A stretch of 57,362 nucleotides of DNA, from the NCBI GenBank assembly GCA_014237855.1, contig JABACD010000028.1:1-57362 (forward strand), given 5' to 3'. The notes under the pieces are model-generated. The model was given only the letters and a program-made list of their open reading frames with translations, searched no databases and was not told where the DNA came from. Made by a program: the position numbers and the translations under genes. This DNA is from Planctomycetota bacterium. GTDB taxonomy: Bacteria > Planctomycetota > UBA1135 > GCA-002686595. This document shows, piece by piece, positions 33,433 to 42,746 of the stretch (the stretch's first letter is position 1; each line of letters opens with the position of its first letter).

Positions 33433-34544
33433 GATCCCTGGTCTCGCAGCTGTGCTCAGCCCTGACGGTCTTGGGTCTGGTTGTCCTTGGAGCGGCCTGC
33501 TCCTCGACTCCCAGGCCGTGGTCGTTCGAGACGTCGACCGTCGATCGCTATCAGCAGCTGACCTCCGAGGAGATCGACGAGCTCCGCCAGGCGGTAGGGT
33601 GGCTCGAAGAGGGGGACCTGATGGCTGCCCGGTCGACGCTTGCCAGCCTTGCGAATCGCGCACCGCAGGATGTCCCCGTGGCCTTCTGGCAGCAGGAAGC
33701 GCGGGTCGCCTACCGCTCGGAGCTAGAGGCGAGCCGCGGTGACTCGGTCGAGGTGGCCTCTTCGCCTGAGGAGGTCATGCGTGATCGGTACCGGCTCGAA
33801 GCCCAGCAATCACCTTCGCCTCTGGCCTACCTCCTGGCGGCTCGCCTCGAGGACGATGGTCTGGCCGCCAGACTTCTCCTGGACCAGGCCATCAACCTGG
33901 ATCCTGAATTCTCCTGGGCCTACTACGCTCGGGCCCATGTTGCCGCCAGCTCGGGGGACTGGAGCACCGCGCGAGCGGAGCTGGAGCGGACCTTCAAGTT
34001 GCAGCCCGGACATCTCCCGGCACTTCGCCTCTACGGCTGGTTGCAGGCTGCTGCCGGTGATGTGGAGGCTGCCATCCAGGCCCTCGAGGCCTGGCTCGAG
34101 CATGCCGATGAAGATCTCCTGGCCACCGAGCAGACGGCGGACGAGGTCCGGCTCGACCTTGCACTCGCGCATGACGCGAACGGTGACGAGGGCAGGGCTC
34201 TGCAATTACTCGCTCAATTGGCACCGGGGCGTGTGGACGAGATCCGCCGCCTGACAGCCTTGGCCGTTGTCGAGGAAGGGGGTGGAGATGTGGCCGCTTC
34301 CCTGCGCGCGGTGCAACAGGCTCGTGAGTCAGATGGGCAGGCGCTACTTCCTGCAGTTCAGGAAGCTCTCCTGCTCGAGCTGTGGCTGGGGGACGAGGAG
34401 GCTTCGATGAGGGTCTGGAGGGAGGTGATCGAAATTGCTTCCAATAGTGAAGACCTGGCTGCCGGGCTGCAGCTCTTTCGAGCAGAGGTTCACTTGCAAC
34501 GTCTGGAGAGCAGGGCCGGACACAGGAGAGGGGAGGGACCGTGA
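33429..34544 (+). CDS. TPR-repeat lipoprotein
   Basis: The GTG at 33429 overlaps the stop of the preceding lipoprotein (GTGA). A lipoprotein signal (VLGLVVLGAACSS) is followed by an alpha-helical region with TPR-type repeats, for example ARLLLDQAINLDPEFSWAYYARAHVAASSGDWSTARAELERTF and LPALRLYGWLQAAAGDVEAAIQALEAWLEH-type helix pairs (about 135-245). TPR proteins serve as scaffolds. The 371-residue protein ends in an overlap with dtd (GTGA). Partner and role are unknown. Confidence 0.82.
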   Translation: MRSLVSQLCSALTVLGLVVLGAACSSTPRPWSFETSTVDRYQQLTSEEIDELRQAVGWLEEGDLMAARSTLASLANRAPQDVPVAFWQQEARVAYRSELEASRGDSVEVASSPEEVMRDRYRLEAQQSPSPLAYLLAARLEDDGLAARLLLDQAINLDPEFSWAYYARAHVAASSGDWSTARAELERTFKLQPGHLPALRLYGWLQAAAGDVEAAIQALEAWLEHADEDLLATEQTADEVRLDLALAHDANGDEGRALQLLAQLAPGRVDEIRRLTALAVVEEGGGDVAASLRAVQQARESDGQALLPAVQEALLLELWLGDEEASMRVWREVIEIASNSEDLAAGLQLFRAEVHLQRLESRAGHRRGEGP

Positions 34545-34978
34545 AGGCAGTCGTGCAGCGTGTGACCCGTGCCTCGGTGGAGGTCGAAGGGGTGATCGTT
34601 GGCCGTATCGAGGAGGGCATGTTGATACTCCTTGGGGTCCTCGAGGGTGACGGCAAGCGGGAGGCACGCCAGCTGGCTGAGCGCATTGCCCGATTCCGTT
34701 TCTTTCGAGACGATCAAGGGAGAATGAATCACTCCGCCCTGGACACCGGGCGGGCGGCCCTTGTCGTGAGCCAGTTCACCCTGGCGGCTGACGGGCGCAA
34801 GGGCCGTCGCCCGTCGTTCGATCGGGCGGCTCCACCGGAACAGGCAGAGCCTCTGTACGAGGAGTTCGTGGGCTGCTTGCGTGAGTTGGGACTGTGCTGC
34901 GAGACGGGGCGCTTCGGTGCGATGATGTCGGTGGAAATCTGCAATGACGGCCCGGTGACCTTCGTCCTGGAGGAGTGA
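34541..34978 (+). CDS. dtd: D-aminoacyl-tRNA deacylase
   Basis: Dtd removes D-amino acids mischarged on tRNA, using RNA-based catalysis in the conserved pocket. The family motifs are the N-terminal MKAVVQRVTRASV, SQFTLAADGRKGRRPSF and NDGPVTFVLEE. The last is the Gly-cisPro (GP) motif region, here with Asp before Gly. The 145-residue length is normal. The GTG start at 34541 overlaps the stop of the TPR lipoprotein (GTGA). It is the third gene of the coupled group. Confidence 0.95.
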   Translation: MKAVVQRVTRASVEVEGVIVGRIEEGMLILLGVLEGDGKREARQLAERIARFRFFRDDQGRMNHSALDTGRAALVVSQFTLAADGRKGRRPSFDRAAPPEQAEPLYEEFVGCLRELGLCCETGRFGAMMSVEICNDGPVTFVLEE

Positions 34979-35111
34979 GAGTCCATCAGGAGGTGCCCCG
35001 AGTCGCCAGGATGAATTGACGCAAGTTCTTGCTTGACGGGAGGATAATGCGCTTTGACAATCGTGGCCTCGCCCGTCCCACACAGCTCTCCAAGCCCCGA
35101 AGATCCTCTCC

Positions 35112-35516
35112 ATGTCCGACCGCGGAGCCACCACCGTCACCAAGAAGGAGTTGGTCAATCGAATTGCCGAGGAGACGGGTCAGACGAAGGTCGTGGTCAA
35201 GCACATCCTTCAGCGCTTCCTGGACGAGATCATCGGTGAGCTGGAGCAGGGCAACCGCCTCGAGTTTCGAGAGTTCGGAGTCTTCGAAGTTCGCATGCGG
35301 GCAGCTCGTCAGGCTCAGAACCCGCGCACGCTTGAGAAGGTCACTGTTCCTGCCAAGCGGGTCGTGAAGTTCAAGGTGGGGCGGACCATGCGCGAGCGAG
35401 TCTGCGGTGATGATGCACCGGTCGGCAGAAGAAAGGTGACCTCGCCGCCCCCCGCAGCAGGGACCGCGCCCCCCGAGGCGCCCCCGGCGCCCCCGGCGTC
35501 CAACTCACCCTTCTGA
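35112..35516 (+). CDS. HU/IHF-family DNA-binding protein with Pro/Ala-rich tail
   Basis: HU/IHF proteins bend and compact DNA. The core (about 9-95) is recognised by TKKELVNRIAEETGQTKVVVKHILQRFLDEI followed by LEFREFGVFEVRMRAARQAQNPRT and a KRVVKFKVGRTMRERV end. The usual GRNP tip sequence is AQNPRT here, so DNA-intercalating Pro is kept while neighbouring residues differ. A ~35-residue Pro/Ala-rich low-complexity tail (SPPPAAGTAPPEAPPAPP) extends the protein to 134 residues. The start ATG at 35112 is standard. The xdhA gene begins only 23 bases after the stop. Confidence 0.9.
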   Translation: MSDRGATTVTKKELVNRIAEETGQTKVVVKHILQRFLDEIIGELEQGNRLEFREFGVFEVRMRAARQAQNPRTLEKVTVPAKRVVKFKVGRTMRERVCGDDAPVGRRKVTSPPPAAGTAPPEAPPAPPASNSPF

Positions 35517-35539
35517 TTTCCCGCCGTCCCAGGTCCGCG

Positions 35540-36967
35540 GTGATCCGCTTCCTCCTCAACGACACTTCCGTCGAGCTGGAGCGTCCTGCTGGGGAACTCC
35601 TGCTCGATACTCTGCGTGGGCCCCTGCGTAGGACGGGCGTCAAGCAGGGCTGTCGCGAAGGCGACTGTGGAGCGTGCGCGGTCCTGATCGGCGAGCTGTC
35701 CGGAGAGCGGCTGAGCTACCGAGCCATGCCTTCCTGCATGATGTTGCTCGGGCACGTCGAGGGTCGACACGTGGTCACTGTCGAGGGCCTCAACCCGCCG
35801 GCGGGACTGACTCCCGTGCAGCGTGTTGTGGCTGAAGAAGGAGCTACTCAGTGCGGCTTCTGTACGCCCGGCGTCGTGATCTCCCTGACTTCGACCCTGT
35901 TCGGCTCCACGACGGCCAGTGAGGCGGAGCTGCTCGAGTCTGCTGGGGGCAATATCTGCCGGTGCACGGGCTACATGTCTTTTCGCCGCGCTGCACGTCG
36001 GCTTGCAGCGGACTTCGGAGAGCGACCACAGGATCCTGTTGCTCGGTTGCGTGAGCTGATTCAGGCGGGGGTGATTCCACCGCACTTCGAGTCGGCACCC
36101 GCGAAGCTGCGCAAGCTCCGCGGCGCCTCGGAAGGAGGCGATCAGCCAGCGGGCACTACCAGTTCCTCGGCCGACTACGGAATCGCCGGGGGAACGGATG
36201 CGCTGGTGCAGCGGCGTGTGGCAACCCACATCGACACACCCCACTTCCACCATCGGCCTCAGGGTATCGATCTCATCAAGATGGAGTCGGGGGACTGCGT
36301 TCTGGATGCCTCGACCACCTTTGAGGACCTCAAGCGTTCCGAGACGTGGCGGACAATCGATTCCAGGGCGGTCCGGAACATGGATCTGGTCGCCTCACAG
36401 CTGATCCGGGAGCGAGCGACCCTGGGGGGCAACATCTCCAATGCATCTCCAATCGCGGATGGGGTGATCTGTCTCCTGGCCCTGGGGACCGAGCTCGAGC
36501 TTCAGGGCCCCACTGGATCCCGGCAGCTGCCGCTGGCCGAGTTCTTCCTGGGCTACAAGCTCACGGCCCTGGAGGAGGGAGAGATCATTCGTCGTCTTCG
36601 AATTCCTGGTGGTCGACGCCTGCGAGGATTCGAGAAGGTCTCGCGCCGCGAGCGCCTGGACATCGCCACGGTGAACAGCGCCGCTTGCTTTGAACTCTCG
36701 GGAGCAAACTTCGAGGGAGTGACCCTGAGCGCGGGAGGAGTGGGGCCGACCCCGATGCTGCTCAAGGGCGCAGCGGCCCACCTGGAGGGGGCCGCTGCAA
36801 CCCCCGACCGACTACGCGGGGCTCTCGAGATCGCACAGTCCGAGGTGCAGCCTATCTCCGATGTTCGAGGGACAGCCGAGTACAAGCGATTGCTCCTTCG
36901 TCAGCTCGTGTTGGCTCACTTCGTGGAGGCCCTGCCGGACCATGGGTTCGAGGAGCTGTGCCTGTGA
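35540..36967 (+). CDS. Xanthine-dehydrogenase-family small subunit (2Fe-2S plus FAD, XdhA-like)
   Basis: It carries electrons from the molybdenum subunit to FAD. The N-terminal [2Fe-2S] domain has CREGDCGACAVL, the second cluster domain has CGFCTPG and CRCTGY, and then comes a CO-dehydrogenase flavoprotein domain (about 195-460) with IAGGTDAL and ATLGGNISNASPIAD. So FeS and FAD modules are fused as in XdhA. The start is GTG at 35540. The large subunit gene overlaps by GTGA. The substrate may be a purine or another heterocycle or aldehyde. No xdhC maturation gene is visible in the window. Confidence 0.9.
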   Translation: MIRFLLNDTSVELERPAGELLLDTLRGPLRRTGVKQGCREGDCGACAVLIGELSGERLSYRAMPSCMMLLGHVEGRHVVTVEGLNPPAGLTPVQRVVAEEGATQCGFCTPGVVISLTSTLFGSTTASEAELLESAGGNICRCTGYMSFRRAARRLAADFGERPQDPVARLRELIQAGVIPPHFESAPAKLRKLRGASEGGDQPAGTTSSSADYGIAGGTDALVQRRVATHIDTPHFHHRPQGIDLIKMESGDCVLDASTTFEDLKRSETWRTIDSRAVRNMDLVASQLIRERATLGGNISNASPIADGVICLLALGTELELQGPTGSRQLPLAEFFLGYKLTALEEGEIIRRLRIPGGRRLRGFEKVSRRERLDIATVNSAACFELSGANFEGVTLSAGGVGPTPMLLKGAAAHLEGAAATPDRLRGALEIAQSEVQPISDVRGTAEYKRLLLRQLVLAHFVEALPDHGFEELCL

Positions 36968-39177
36968 GAGCCGATGACTACCTGCACGTGCGCGGCGAGT
37001 CACGCTACGTGGATGACCTGCCCGAGCCCGAGGGGTTGTTGCACGGTGCGCTGTTCCACTCGCCCGTTGCTCATGGGCGGTTGCTTGGACTGGACACCTC
37101 GCGTGCACTCGCGGCTCCCGGGGTCCATGGGATCTTCACTGCCTCGGATATTCCTGGTGAGAACCAGATTGGTCCGATCGTCAGGGATGAGCCGCTCCTT
37201 GCAGATGGCGAGGTGCACCATGTCGGCCAGCCGATTGCCTTCGTCGTTGCCGATACGGTGGCCAGGGCCCGAGCTGCTGCAGCCCTGGTCGAGGCTCGCA
37301 TCGAGGAGCAGCCTGGCATCTTCGATCCCCGCGAGGCTCAGGCTGCCGGCGCTCTGATCATTCCCTCGCGGACAATTGAGATCGGCGAGGTCGACGAGGC
37401 CTGGAGTCGCTGCACGACCATCGTTGAGGGACGTGTCGACTCCGCCGGCCAGGAACACCTGTACCTCGAGACCCAGGCCTCCATGAGTGAGCCCCTGGAG
37501 GGGGGCCGCCTGCGCATTCATGCGGGTACCCAGGGGCCAACTGCGGTCCAGCGCGCCGGTTCGGGAGTTCTCGGTCTGCCCATGAGCGCGATCGAGGTCG
37601 AGGTCCAGCGTCTCGGTGGAGCCTTTGGCGGCAAGGAGGATCAGGCGACGCCCTGGGCGATCATGTGTGCCCTGGCGACCCACGCTCTTCGGAGGCCGGT
37701 GAAGTACTCGCTCGATCGCAGCGAGGACATGGTTGTCACTGGCAAGCGGCATCCCTACTCCTCTGACTATCGTCTGGGGATCGACGCCGCTGGCAAGCTG
37801 CTGGCCTTGGAGGTGACCTACTTCCAGAATGCCGGCTCGGCCGCAGATCTCTCGCCCGCGATCCTGACGCGCAGCCTCTTTCATGGCACGGGTTGCTATC
37901 ACGTTCCAAATGCTCGCATCACTGCTCACTCCTGCCGAACCAACCTGACGCCCTTCACCGCCTTCCGCGGATTTGGTGCGCCTCAGGGGATCTTCGTGAT
38001 GGAGAGCGCCATGGCTCATGTTGCAGAGGCGAGCGGGATGGATCGCGTCGACTTGCAGGAGCGAAACCTGTTGAGGGATGGGGATGTCCTTCCCTTCGGA
38101 ATGTCCATGGAGCGCGCCCACGCGGTGCGCAGCTTTGGAGAGGCCAAGCAGCGCTTCGACTTCGAGGGAGCTCGTGCCCGTGTAGATGAGTTCAATGCGA
38201 CGAACAAGCTGAAGAAGCGTGGTCTCTCCCTGATGCCGGCCTGCTTTGGGATCTCATTCACGAACAGGATCCTCAACCAGGCTGGTGCTCTGGTGCATAT
38301 CTACACGGACGGGAGCGTTCATGTGGCAACCGGGGCCGTCGAGATGGGGCAGGGGGTCAGCGAGAAGCTGCGTGCCATCGCCTGCGGGACTCTTGGTGTG
38401 CCTACTGAGCTGGTGACGATTGCGAGTACCCGCACCACCACAGTGGCGAACACCTCAGCCACGGCTGCGAGTGCAGGCGCGGATCTCAATGGTCGAGCCA
38501 CTGAGCTGGCCTGCCAGGAGCTGCGCGATCGGCTGGAGGGGCTCGAGGGCGGCGCGGCCTTGACCTGGCAGGAGCTGGTCTCCTTGGGCTACTCATCTCG
38601 GGTCAATCTCTCGGCCCAGGCGCACTACGCGACGCCGAAACTCTGGTACGACAAGGAGCTCGAACAGGGGCGGCCCTTTGCCTATCACGTCTTCGGTACC
38701 GCGCTGACCGAGGTCGAGGTGGATTGTCTACGAGGGACCTACCGCATCGAGTCGGTTCGAATCGTTCATGATGCGGGGAAGAGCCTGGCTCCTGACGTGG
38801 ATCGTGGGCAGGTCGAGGGGGCGCTCATGCAGGGCATCGGCTGGATGACGGTTGAGGAGCTCTGCTACAGTGATCAGGGGCAACTGCTCTCCAAGGACCT
38901 GGCGTCCTACAAGATTCCGGATCTGAACGCCTCTCCTGCTGAGGTGGAGACCCACTTCCTCGAGGACTGCGACAACCCCGAGGCCGTGCTGCACTCCAAG
39001 GGCATCGGTGAGCCACCGCTCCTGTACGGCATCGGCACTTACTTTGCCATTCGTGAGGCCGCTCGTGCCTTTCGAGCCGAGAAGCAGTGGTGCTACAGTG
39101 CTCCGCTCTCTCCCGAGCGCTTGATGATGTTCCTCCACGGTGAGGTGGCTCGGGTGCCCGTCACCGTCTATGGCTGA
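36964..39177 (+). CDS. Xanthine-dehydrogenase-family molybdenum subunit (XdhB-like)
   Basis: The catalytic molybdopterin subunit, about 737 residues from GTG at 36964, which overlaps the small-subunit stop (GTGA); a GTG at 36958 would add two residues. It shows an N-terminal aldehyde oxidase a/b-hammerhead domain (HVRGESRYVDDLPEPEGLLHGAL), the molybdopterin-binding LGGAFGGKEDQ and FRGFGAPQG, the MGQGVSEKLRAIA region and the C-terminal KGIGEPPLLYG, whose Glu is the catalytic base in the family. All key motifs are intact. Xanthine is the likeliest substrate by resemblance, but it is not proven. Confidence 0.9.
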   Translation: MRADDYLHVRGESRYVDDLPEPEGLLHGALFHSPVAHGRLLGLDTSRALAAPGVHGIFTASDIPGENQIGPIVRDEPLLADGEVHHVGQPIAFVVADTVARARAAAALVEARIEEQPGIFDPREAQAAGALIIPSRTIEIGEVDEAWSRCTTIVEGRVDSAGQEHLYLETQASMSEPLEGGRLRIHAGTQGPTAVQRAGSGVLGLPMSAIEVEVQRLGGAFGGKEDQATPWAIMCALATHALRRPVKYSLDRSEDMVVTGKRHPYSSDYRLGIDAAGKLLALEVTYFQNAGSAADLSPAILTRSLFHGTGCYHVPNARITAHSCRTNLTPFTAFRGFGAPQGIFVMESAMAHVAEASGMDRVDLQERNLLRDGDVLPFGMSMERAHAVRSFGEAKQRFDFEGARARVDEFNATNKLKKRGLSLMPACFGISFTNRILNQAGALVHIYTDGSVHVATGAVEMGQGVSEKLRAIACGTLGVPTELVTIASTRTTTVANTSATAASAGADLNGRATELACQELRDRLEGLEGGAALTWQELVSLGYSSRVNLSAQAHYATPKLWYDKELEQGRPFAYHVFGTALTEVEVDCLRGTYRIESVRIVHDAGKSLAPDVDRGQVEGALMQGIGWMTVEELCYSDQGQLLSKDLASYKIPDLNASPAEVETHFLEDCDNPEAVLHSKGIGEPPLLYGIGTYFAIREAARAFRAEKQWCYSAPLSPERLMMFLHGEVARVPVTVYG

Positions 39178-39256
39178 GCTGTACTCGATGAAGAAGACTC
39201 GCAGGGACGATCTCACGAGGACCGCAGGGCTTGGAAGAGGTCTGAATTGACAGGCG

Positions 39257-40285
39257 ATGGCTGGACGCAAGACAAGAACGGCGTGGACCGAGGCCTCAGA
39301 TTCAGAGCTCTTGAAGTGGAAGATTCGTGATCTGAAGCTGAAGCTCGCGGGGACCCCCGTGGCGGAGTACCTGACCCAGATCAATGACGAGCTGGCACTA
39401 CGTGGGCTCGGCTTTCGTTGTTACGCCTGGTTGTCCACGGACTGGTTCACACCGGACCACCTCTGTGGTTTCGCCATCCCTTTCTACCTGGCTCACCCAC
39501 GGCTGATACGACTCGAGCGGCGGCAGATGCTCGAGGTTGAGGGAGGTACGCGAGAGGAGTGCCTCAAGATCATGAGGCACGAGGCAGCCCATGCAATCGA
39601 CAACGCCTATGGCATTCGCCGCAGGAAGCAGTGGCGCGCGCACTTCGGGCGGGCTGGCGAGGCCTACGCAGCGAGCTACACGCCCGATCCGACCAGTCGC
39701 GAACATGTCCAGAACCTGGCGTACTGGTACTCGCAGAGTCATCCGTTGGAGGACTGGGCAGAGACCTTTGCGGTGTGGTTGCGTCCTGGGTCACGCTGGC
39801 GGTCGCGCTACGCAGACTGGCCTGCTCTGCGAAAGCTCGAGTACGTCGACGCCGTCATGTCTGAACTGGTCACGAAGGCTCCGGTCAAGCGAACTCGCGC
39901 ATACGAAGAGCCGCTCAGCTCCATCGACCTCACCCTGGAGGAGTACTACGAGCGAAAGCGTGCTGCCTACTCAGAGGATTCCAGCCCTGCGCTCGACGGC
40001 CAGCTGCAACACATCTTTCCGGCGGCACCCGATGCTCCGACGCAGCCCCGTGCAGCTGCCTTCCTGCGCAAGTATCGACGGGCCCTGGTTCGTAGCGTGG
40101 CCCAAGCCACTGGGCAGCACAGCTATCTCCTCGATTCGGTGCTACGAGAGATGATCGCGCGCTGCAAGGCCAAGGACCTGAGGGTCACAAGGGCCACCGA
40201 TGAAGATCGGATCTCAGCCGCCATCCTCCTGACTGCTCTTTCCTCCCAGTTCCTCTACGGCGGTCACCCGCAATACCACAGATGA
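39257..40285 (+). CDS. Putative zinc-binding metallopeptidase-like protein
   Basis: A 342-residue protein with a HExxH metal motif at about residues 114-118 (RHEAAHAIDNAYG), followed by GRAGEAYAASYTPDPTSREHVQNLAYWYSQSHPLEDWAETFAVWL. The Glu in the EDWAETFAVWL helix is a candidate third zinc ligand, as in gluzincin-like peptidases. No signal peptide is seen, so it is probably cytosolic. A basic N-terminus (GRKTRTAWTEAS) and a C-terminal helical tail complete the protein. Its stop TGA overlaps the ATG of the ATP-grasp gene (ATGA). Substrate is unknown; the pairing suggests trimming or making of a peptide bond in the same molecule. Confidence 0.72.
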   Translation: MAGRKTRTAWTEASDSELLKWKIRDLKLKLAGTPVAEYLTQINDELALRGLGFRCYAWLSTDWFTPDHLCGFAIPFYLAHPRLIRLERRQMLEVEGGTREECLKIMRHEAAHAIDNAYGIRRRKQWRAHFGRAGEAYAASYTPDPTSREHVQNLAYWYSQSHPLEDWAETFAVWLRPGSRWRSRYADWPALRKLEYVDAVMSELVTKAPVKRTRAYEEPLSSIDLTLEEYYERKRAAYSEDSSPALDGQLQHIFPAAPDAPTQPRAAAFLRKYRRALVRSVAQATGQHSYLLDSVLREMIARCKAKDLRVTRATDEDRISAAILLTALSSQFLYGGHPQYHR

Positions 40286-41310
40286 GAAAGCTCCGGGTGG
40301 TCGTGATGATGCACGCGGCGCTGGTGCCTCCCGATTCGAGGGAGGGGTACAGCGAGAAGGACATCAACGAGTGGAGGGTCGAATATGACGTGCTGACCGC
40401 CCTCAAGGGCCTTGGTCACGAGGTCTTGGTGGTCGGGATGGAGGACGACTTCGTGGAGTTGCGGCACGCGGTGAAGGAGTTCAAGCCACACCTGATCTTC
40501 AATCTTCTCACCTATTTCCACGACTCCGGCATCTACGATTCGGCAGTGGTGGGCTGGCTGGAGCTGAACAAGCTCGCCTACACGGGATGCAACCCGCGTG
40601 GATTGCTCGTGGCGAGCGACAAGGCTTTGGCGAAAAAGGTCCTCTCGTACCATCGCATTCGAGCACCACGGTTCTTCTCCGTACCGCGCGGAAAAAAGGT
40701 TCGTCGGCTTCCTGCCAGGATCAATTTTCCGCTGATCGTGAAGTCGCGTTCGGAACACGCCTCCACAGGAATCTCACAGGCCTCCCTGGTTCACAATCTA
40801 GAACTGCTCCAGGAGCGCGTCGAGTTTGTCCACCGCAATGTCGGAACCGGCGCGCTCTGTGAGGAGTACATCGAGGGCAGAGAACTGACGATTGGTGTCC
40901 TGGGGAATTCTCGGCTCGAGACCGGACCAGTGTGGGAGCTGACCATGCCCAAGCTCCCTGACAGCGCCCCGAACATCGTGACCTCCCGGGTCAAGTGGAA
41001 CCTGGACTACCAGGACGAGATCGGGCTGGAGACCTCCAAGGCGAAAGGCCTCTCTACCGTGAAGGGCAAGGAGATCGATCGATTGGCTCGACGTATCTAC
41101 CGAGCGCTTGGGCTCTCGGGCTATGCCCGTATCGACATGCGCATGGATGCGGAGGATCGAATATGGGTCCTGGAGGCGAACCCCAATCCGGACCTGAGTC
41201 AGGGCGAGGACCTCGCTGACTCCTTCGAGCAGCGAGGCTACAGCTACAGCCAGTTGATACAGAAGATCCTGAACCTGGGCATGCGCTATGAGGCGCCCTG
41301 GAAGAGCTAA
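40282..41310 (+). CDS. ATP-grasp ligase, D-Ala-D-Ala ligase-like
   Basis: A 342-residue ATP-grasp protein. The N-terminal domain begins MRKLRVVVMMHAALVPPDS, followed by a central part with ASDKALAKKVLSYH and INFPLIVKSRSEHAS. The ATP/Mg site has EEYIEGRELTIGVLGN, YARIDMRMDAEDRIWVLEANPNPDLS. This layout resembles D-Ala-D-Ala ligase, although it is not a standard Ddl of the cell-wall cluster. It overlaps the metallopeptidase gene (ATGA), so the two act together. It may join amino acids to a carrier or small peptide. A weak hairpin follows the stop. Confidence 0.82.
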   Translation: MRKLRVVVMMHAALVPPDSREGYSEKDINEWRVEYDVLTALKGLGHEVLVVGMEDDFVELRHAVKEFKPHLIFNLLTYFHDSGIYDSAVVGWLELNKLAYTGCNPRGLLVASDKALAKKVLSYHRIRAPRFFSVPRGKKVRRLPARINFPLIVKSRSEHASTGISQASLVHNLELLQERVEFVHRNVGTGALCEEYIEGRELTIGVLGNSRLETGPVWELTMPKLPDSAPNIVTSRVKWNLDYQDEIGLETSKAKGLSTVKGKEIDRLARRIYRALGLSGYARIDMRMDAEDRIWVLEANPNPDLSQGEDLADSFEQRGYSYSQLIQKILNLGMRYEAPWKS

Positions 41311-41311
41311 T

Positions 41312-41338
41312 CCACTCCTCTGCAAGTGAGAGGAGGGG
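41312..41338. terminator. Weak hairpin between convergent genes
   Basis: ctcctct (41315-41321) pairs with agaggag (41329-41335) across a seven-base loop; the stem can extend with one mismatch to 41312-41338. It lies between the ATP-grasp stop at 41310 and the convergent cystathionine enzyme stop at 41350. No T run is present, so terminator function is uncertain. Confidence 0.35.
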
Positions 41339-41349
41339 CAGCAACTCGA

Positions 41350-42537
41350 TCAGGAACTGCTGACGGTCGAGGTCGCCTTGAGAATCGCCTGCTCGACATC
41401 CTCGAGGAGATCGTCGACGTGTTCGACGCCCACGGAGAGGCGCACCAGTCCATCCGCGAGCCCCGCAGCGTGGCGCTCTTCAGCGGGGATCGCAGCGTGG
41501 GTCATGGAGGGCGGCGTCTCGACGAGGGACTCCACTCCGCCGAGAGACTCGGCCAGGGTGAAGTAGTTGGTGGAGCTGGCAAAGGCCTCGCCGGCGGAGA
41601 CTCCGCCCTTCAGCTCGAAGGAGACCATGCCTCCAAAGCCCCTCATCTGGCGCCTTGCGAGCTCGTGCTGTGGATGACTCTCGAGCCCGGGGTAGAAGAC
41701 GCGATCGACGGCGTCGTGAGCCTCGAGGAAGGCCGCGATCTTCATGGCGCTCTCGCCGTGCCGATCCATGCGTAGAGCCAGGGTCTTGGTACCGCGTAGA
41801 ATCAGGAAGCTGCTCATGGCATCAAGGCTTCCTCCGCAGGAATTCTGGAAGAACGCGTAGTTGTCAAACAGCTCCTCATCGTTGCCGACCAGCGCTCCCG
41901 CCACGACATCGGAGTGCCCGCCGAGGTACTTCGTCATGGAGTGCAGAACCACGTCGGCGCCGAGCTCGAGGGGGTTCTGCAGGTAGGGGGTAGCGAAGGT
42001 GTTGTCGACGATCGAGAGGGCTCCGCCGGCGTGAGCAATTTCGGAGACGGCTGCGATGTCCGAGAGCCTCAGCAGTGGATTGGTCGGGGTCTCCAGATAG
42101 ACGTACTTGGTCGAGGCTTCCATCGCCTTTCGAACCTCGTCGGGATCCGTGGAGTCGATGAAGCTGAAGCGGATCCCGTAGCGCTCGAAGACCTGGCGGA
42201 AGATCCGGTGGGTGCCGCCATAGAGATCGTTTCCGCAGACCACGTGGTCGCCTGGGACGAGGCGATCGAGCAGGGCGTTGGTCGCGCCCAGGCCCGAGGC
42301 GAAGCACAAGCCCCACTGGCCCCCCTCCAGGGAGGCGATGTTCTCCTCGAGAGCAAGACGAGTCGGATTCTTGGTTCGCGAGTACTCGTAGCCATCGCGA
42401 GGAACGGCCGGAGCATCCTGCTCAAAGGTGCTGGTGAGGAACACCGGCGTCATCACCGCTCCGTTCTGGGGGTCGGAGGACTGGCCGGCGTGGATGGCTC
42501 GCGTTTCGAAACGCCCGTGATTGTTCCGGATCTGCAT
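41350..42537 (-). CDS. Cystathionine gamma-synthase/lyase family PLP enzyme
   Basis: A Cys/Met-metabolism PLP enzyme of ~395 residues from ATG at 42537 (start [18 protein letters not shown], typical of MetB/cystathionine gamma-lyase); the longer frame to 42744 is not family-like. The motifs are [36 protein letters not shown] and the PLP-lysine region [12 protein letters not shown], with [16 protein letters not shown] near the end. MetB and CGL share these features, so synthase and lyase activities are not separable by eye. It has its own divergent partner upstream and convergent neighbour downstream. Confidence 0.9.
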   Translation of the reverse strand: MQIRNNHGRFETRAIHAGQSSDPQNGAVMTPVFLTSTFEQDAPAVPRDGYEYSRTKNPTRLALEENIASLEGGQWGLCFASGLGATNALLDRLVPGDHVVCGNDLYGGTHRIFRQVFERYGIRFSFIDSTDPDEVRKAMEASTKYVYLETPTNPLLRLSDIAAVSEIAHAGGALSIVDNTFATPYLQNPLELGADVVLHSMTKYLGGHSDVVAGALVGNDEELFDNYAFFQNSCGGSLDAMSSFLILRGTKTLALRMDRHGESAMKIAAFLEAHDAVDRVFYPGLESHPQHELARRQMRGFGGMVSFELKGGVSAGEAFASSTNYFTLAESLGGVESLVETPPSMTHAAIPAEERHAAGLADGLVRLSVGVEHVDDLLEDVEQAILKATSTVSSS

Positions 42538-42746
42538 GCGGGAATTGTAAGCGGTCCTGACCCGAGGGTCATCCCTCCAGAGGGCCAGGGGCAGGGGGAT
42601 TCTGAACCTCAGGGGGGGCTGGTGGTGGGGCGTATGACTCTGGAAAAAGTGCTGGTAGTTCCACGACACCTGATTTGGTCGCGAGCTCTGCTGCCTACAA
42701 TCCGCGCTCCTTGGGCCCTTGGCTGCTCCTGTCTGGTGATTCAATC

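Noticed and set aside
35016..35048. Promoter-like TTGACG boxes and a GATAAT box upstream of the HU gene
   Set aside because: The spacings are 21 and 4 bases, neither of which suits a standard sigma-70 promoter, so no call was made.
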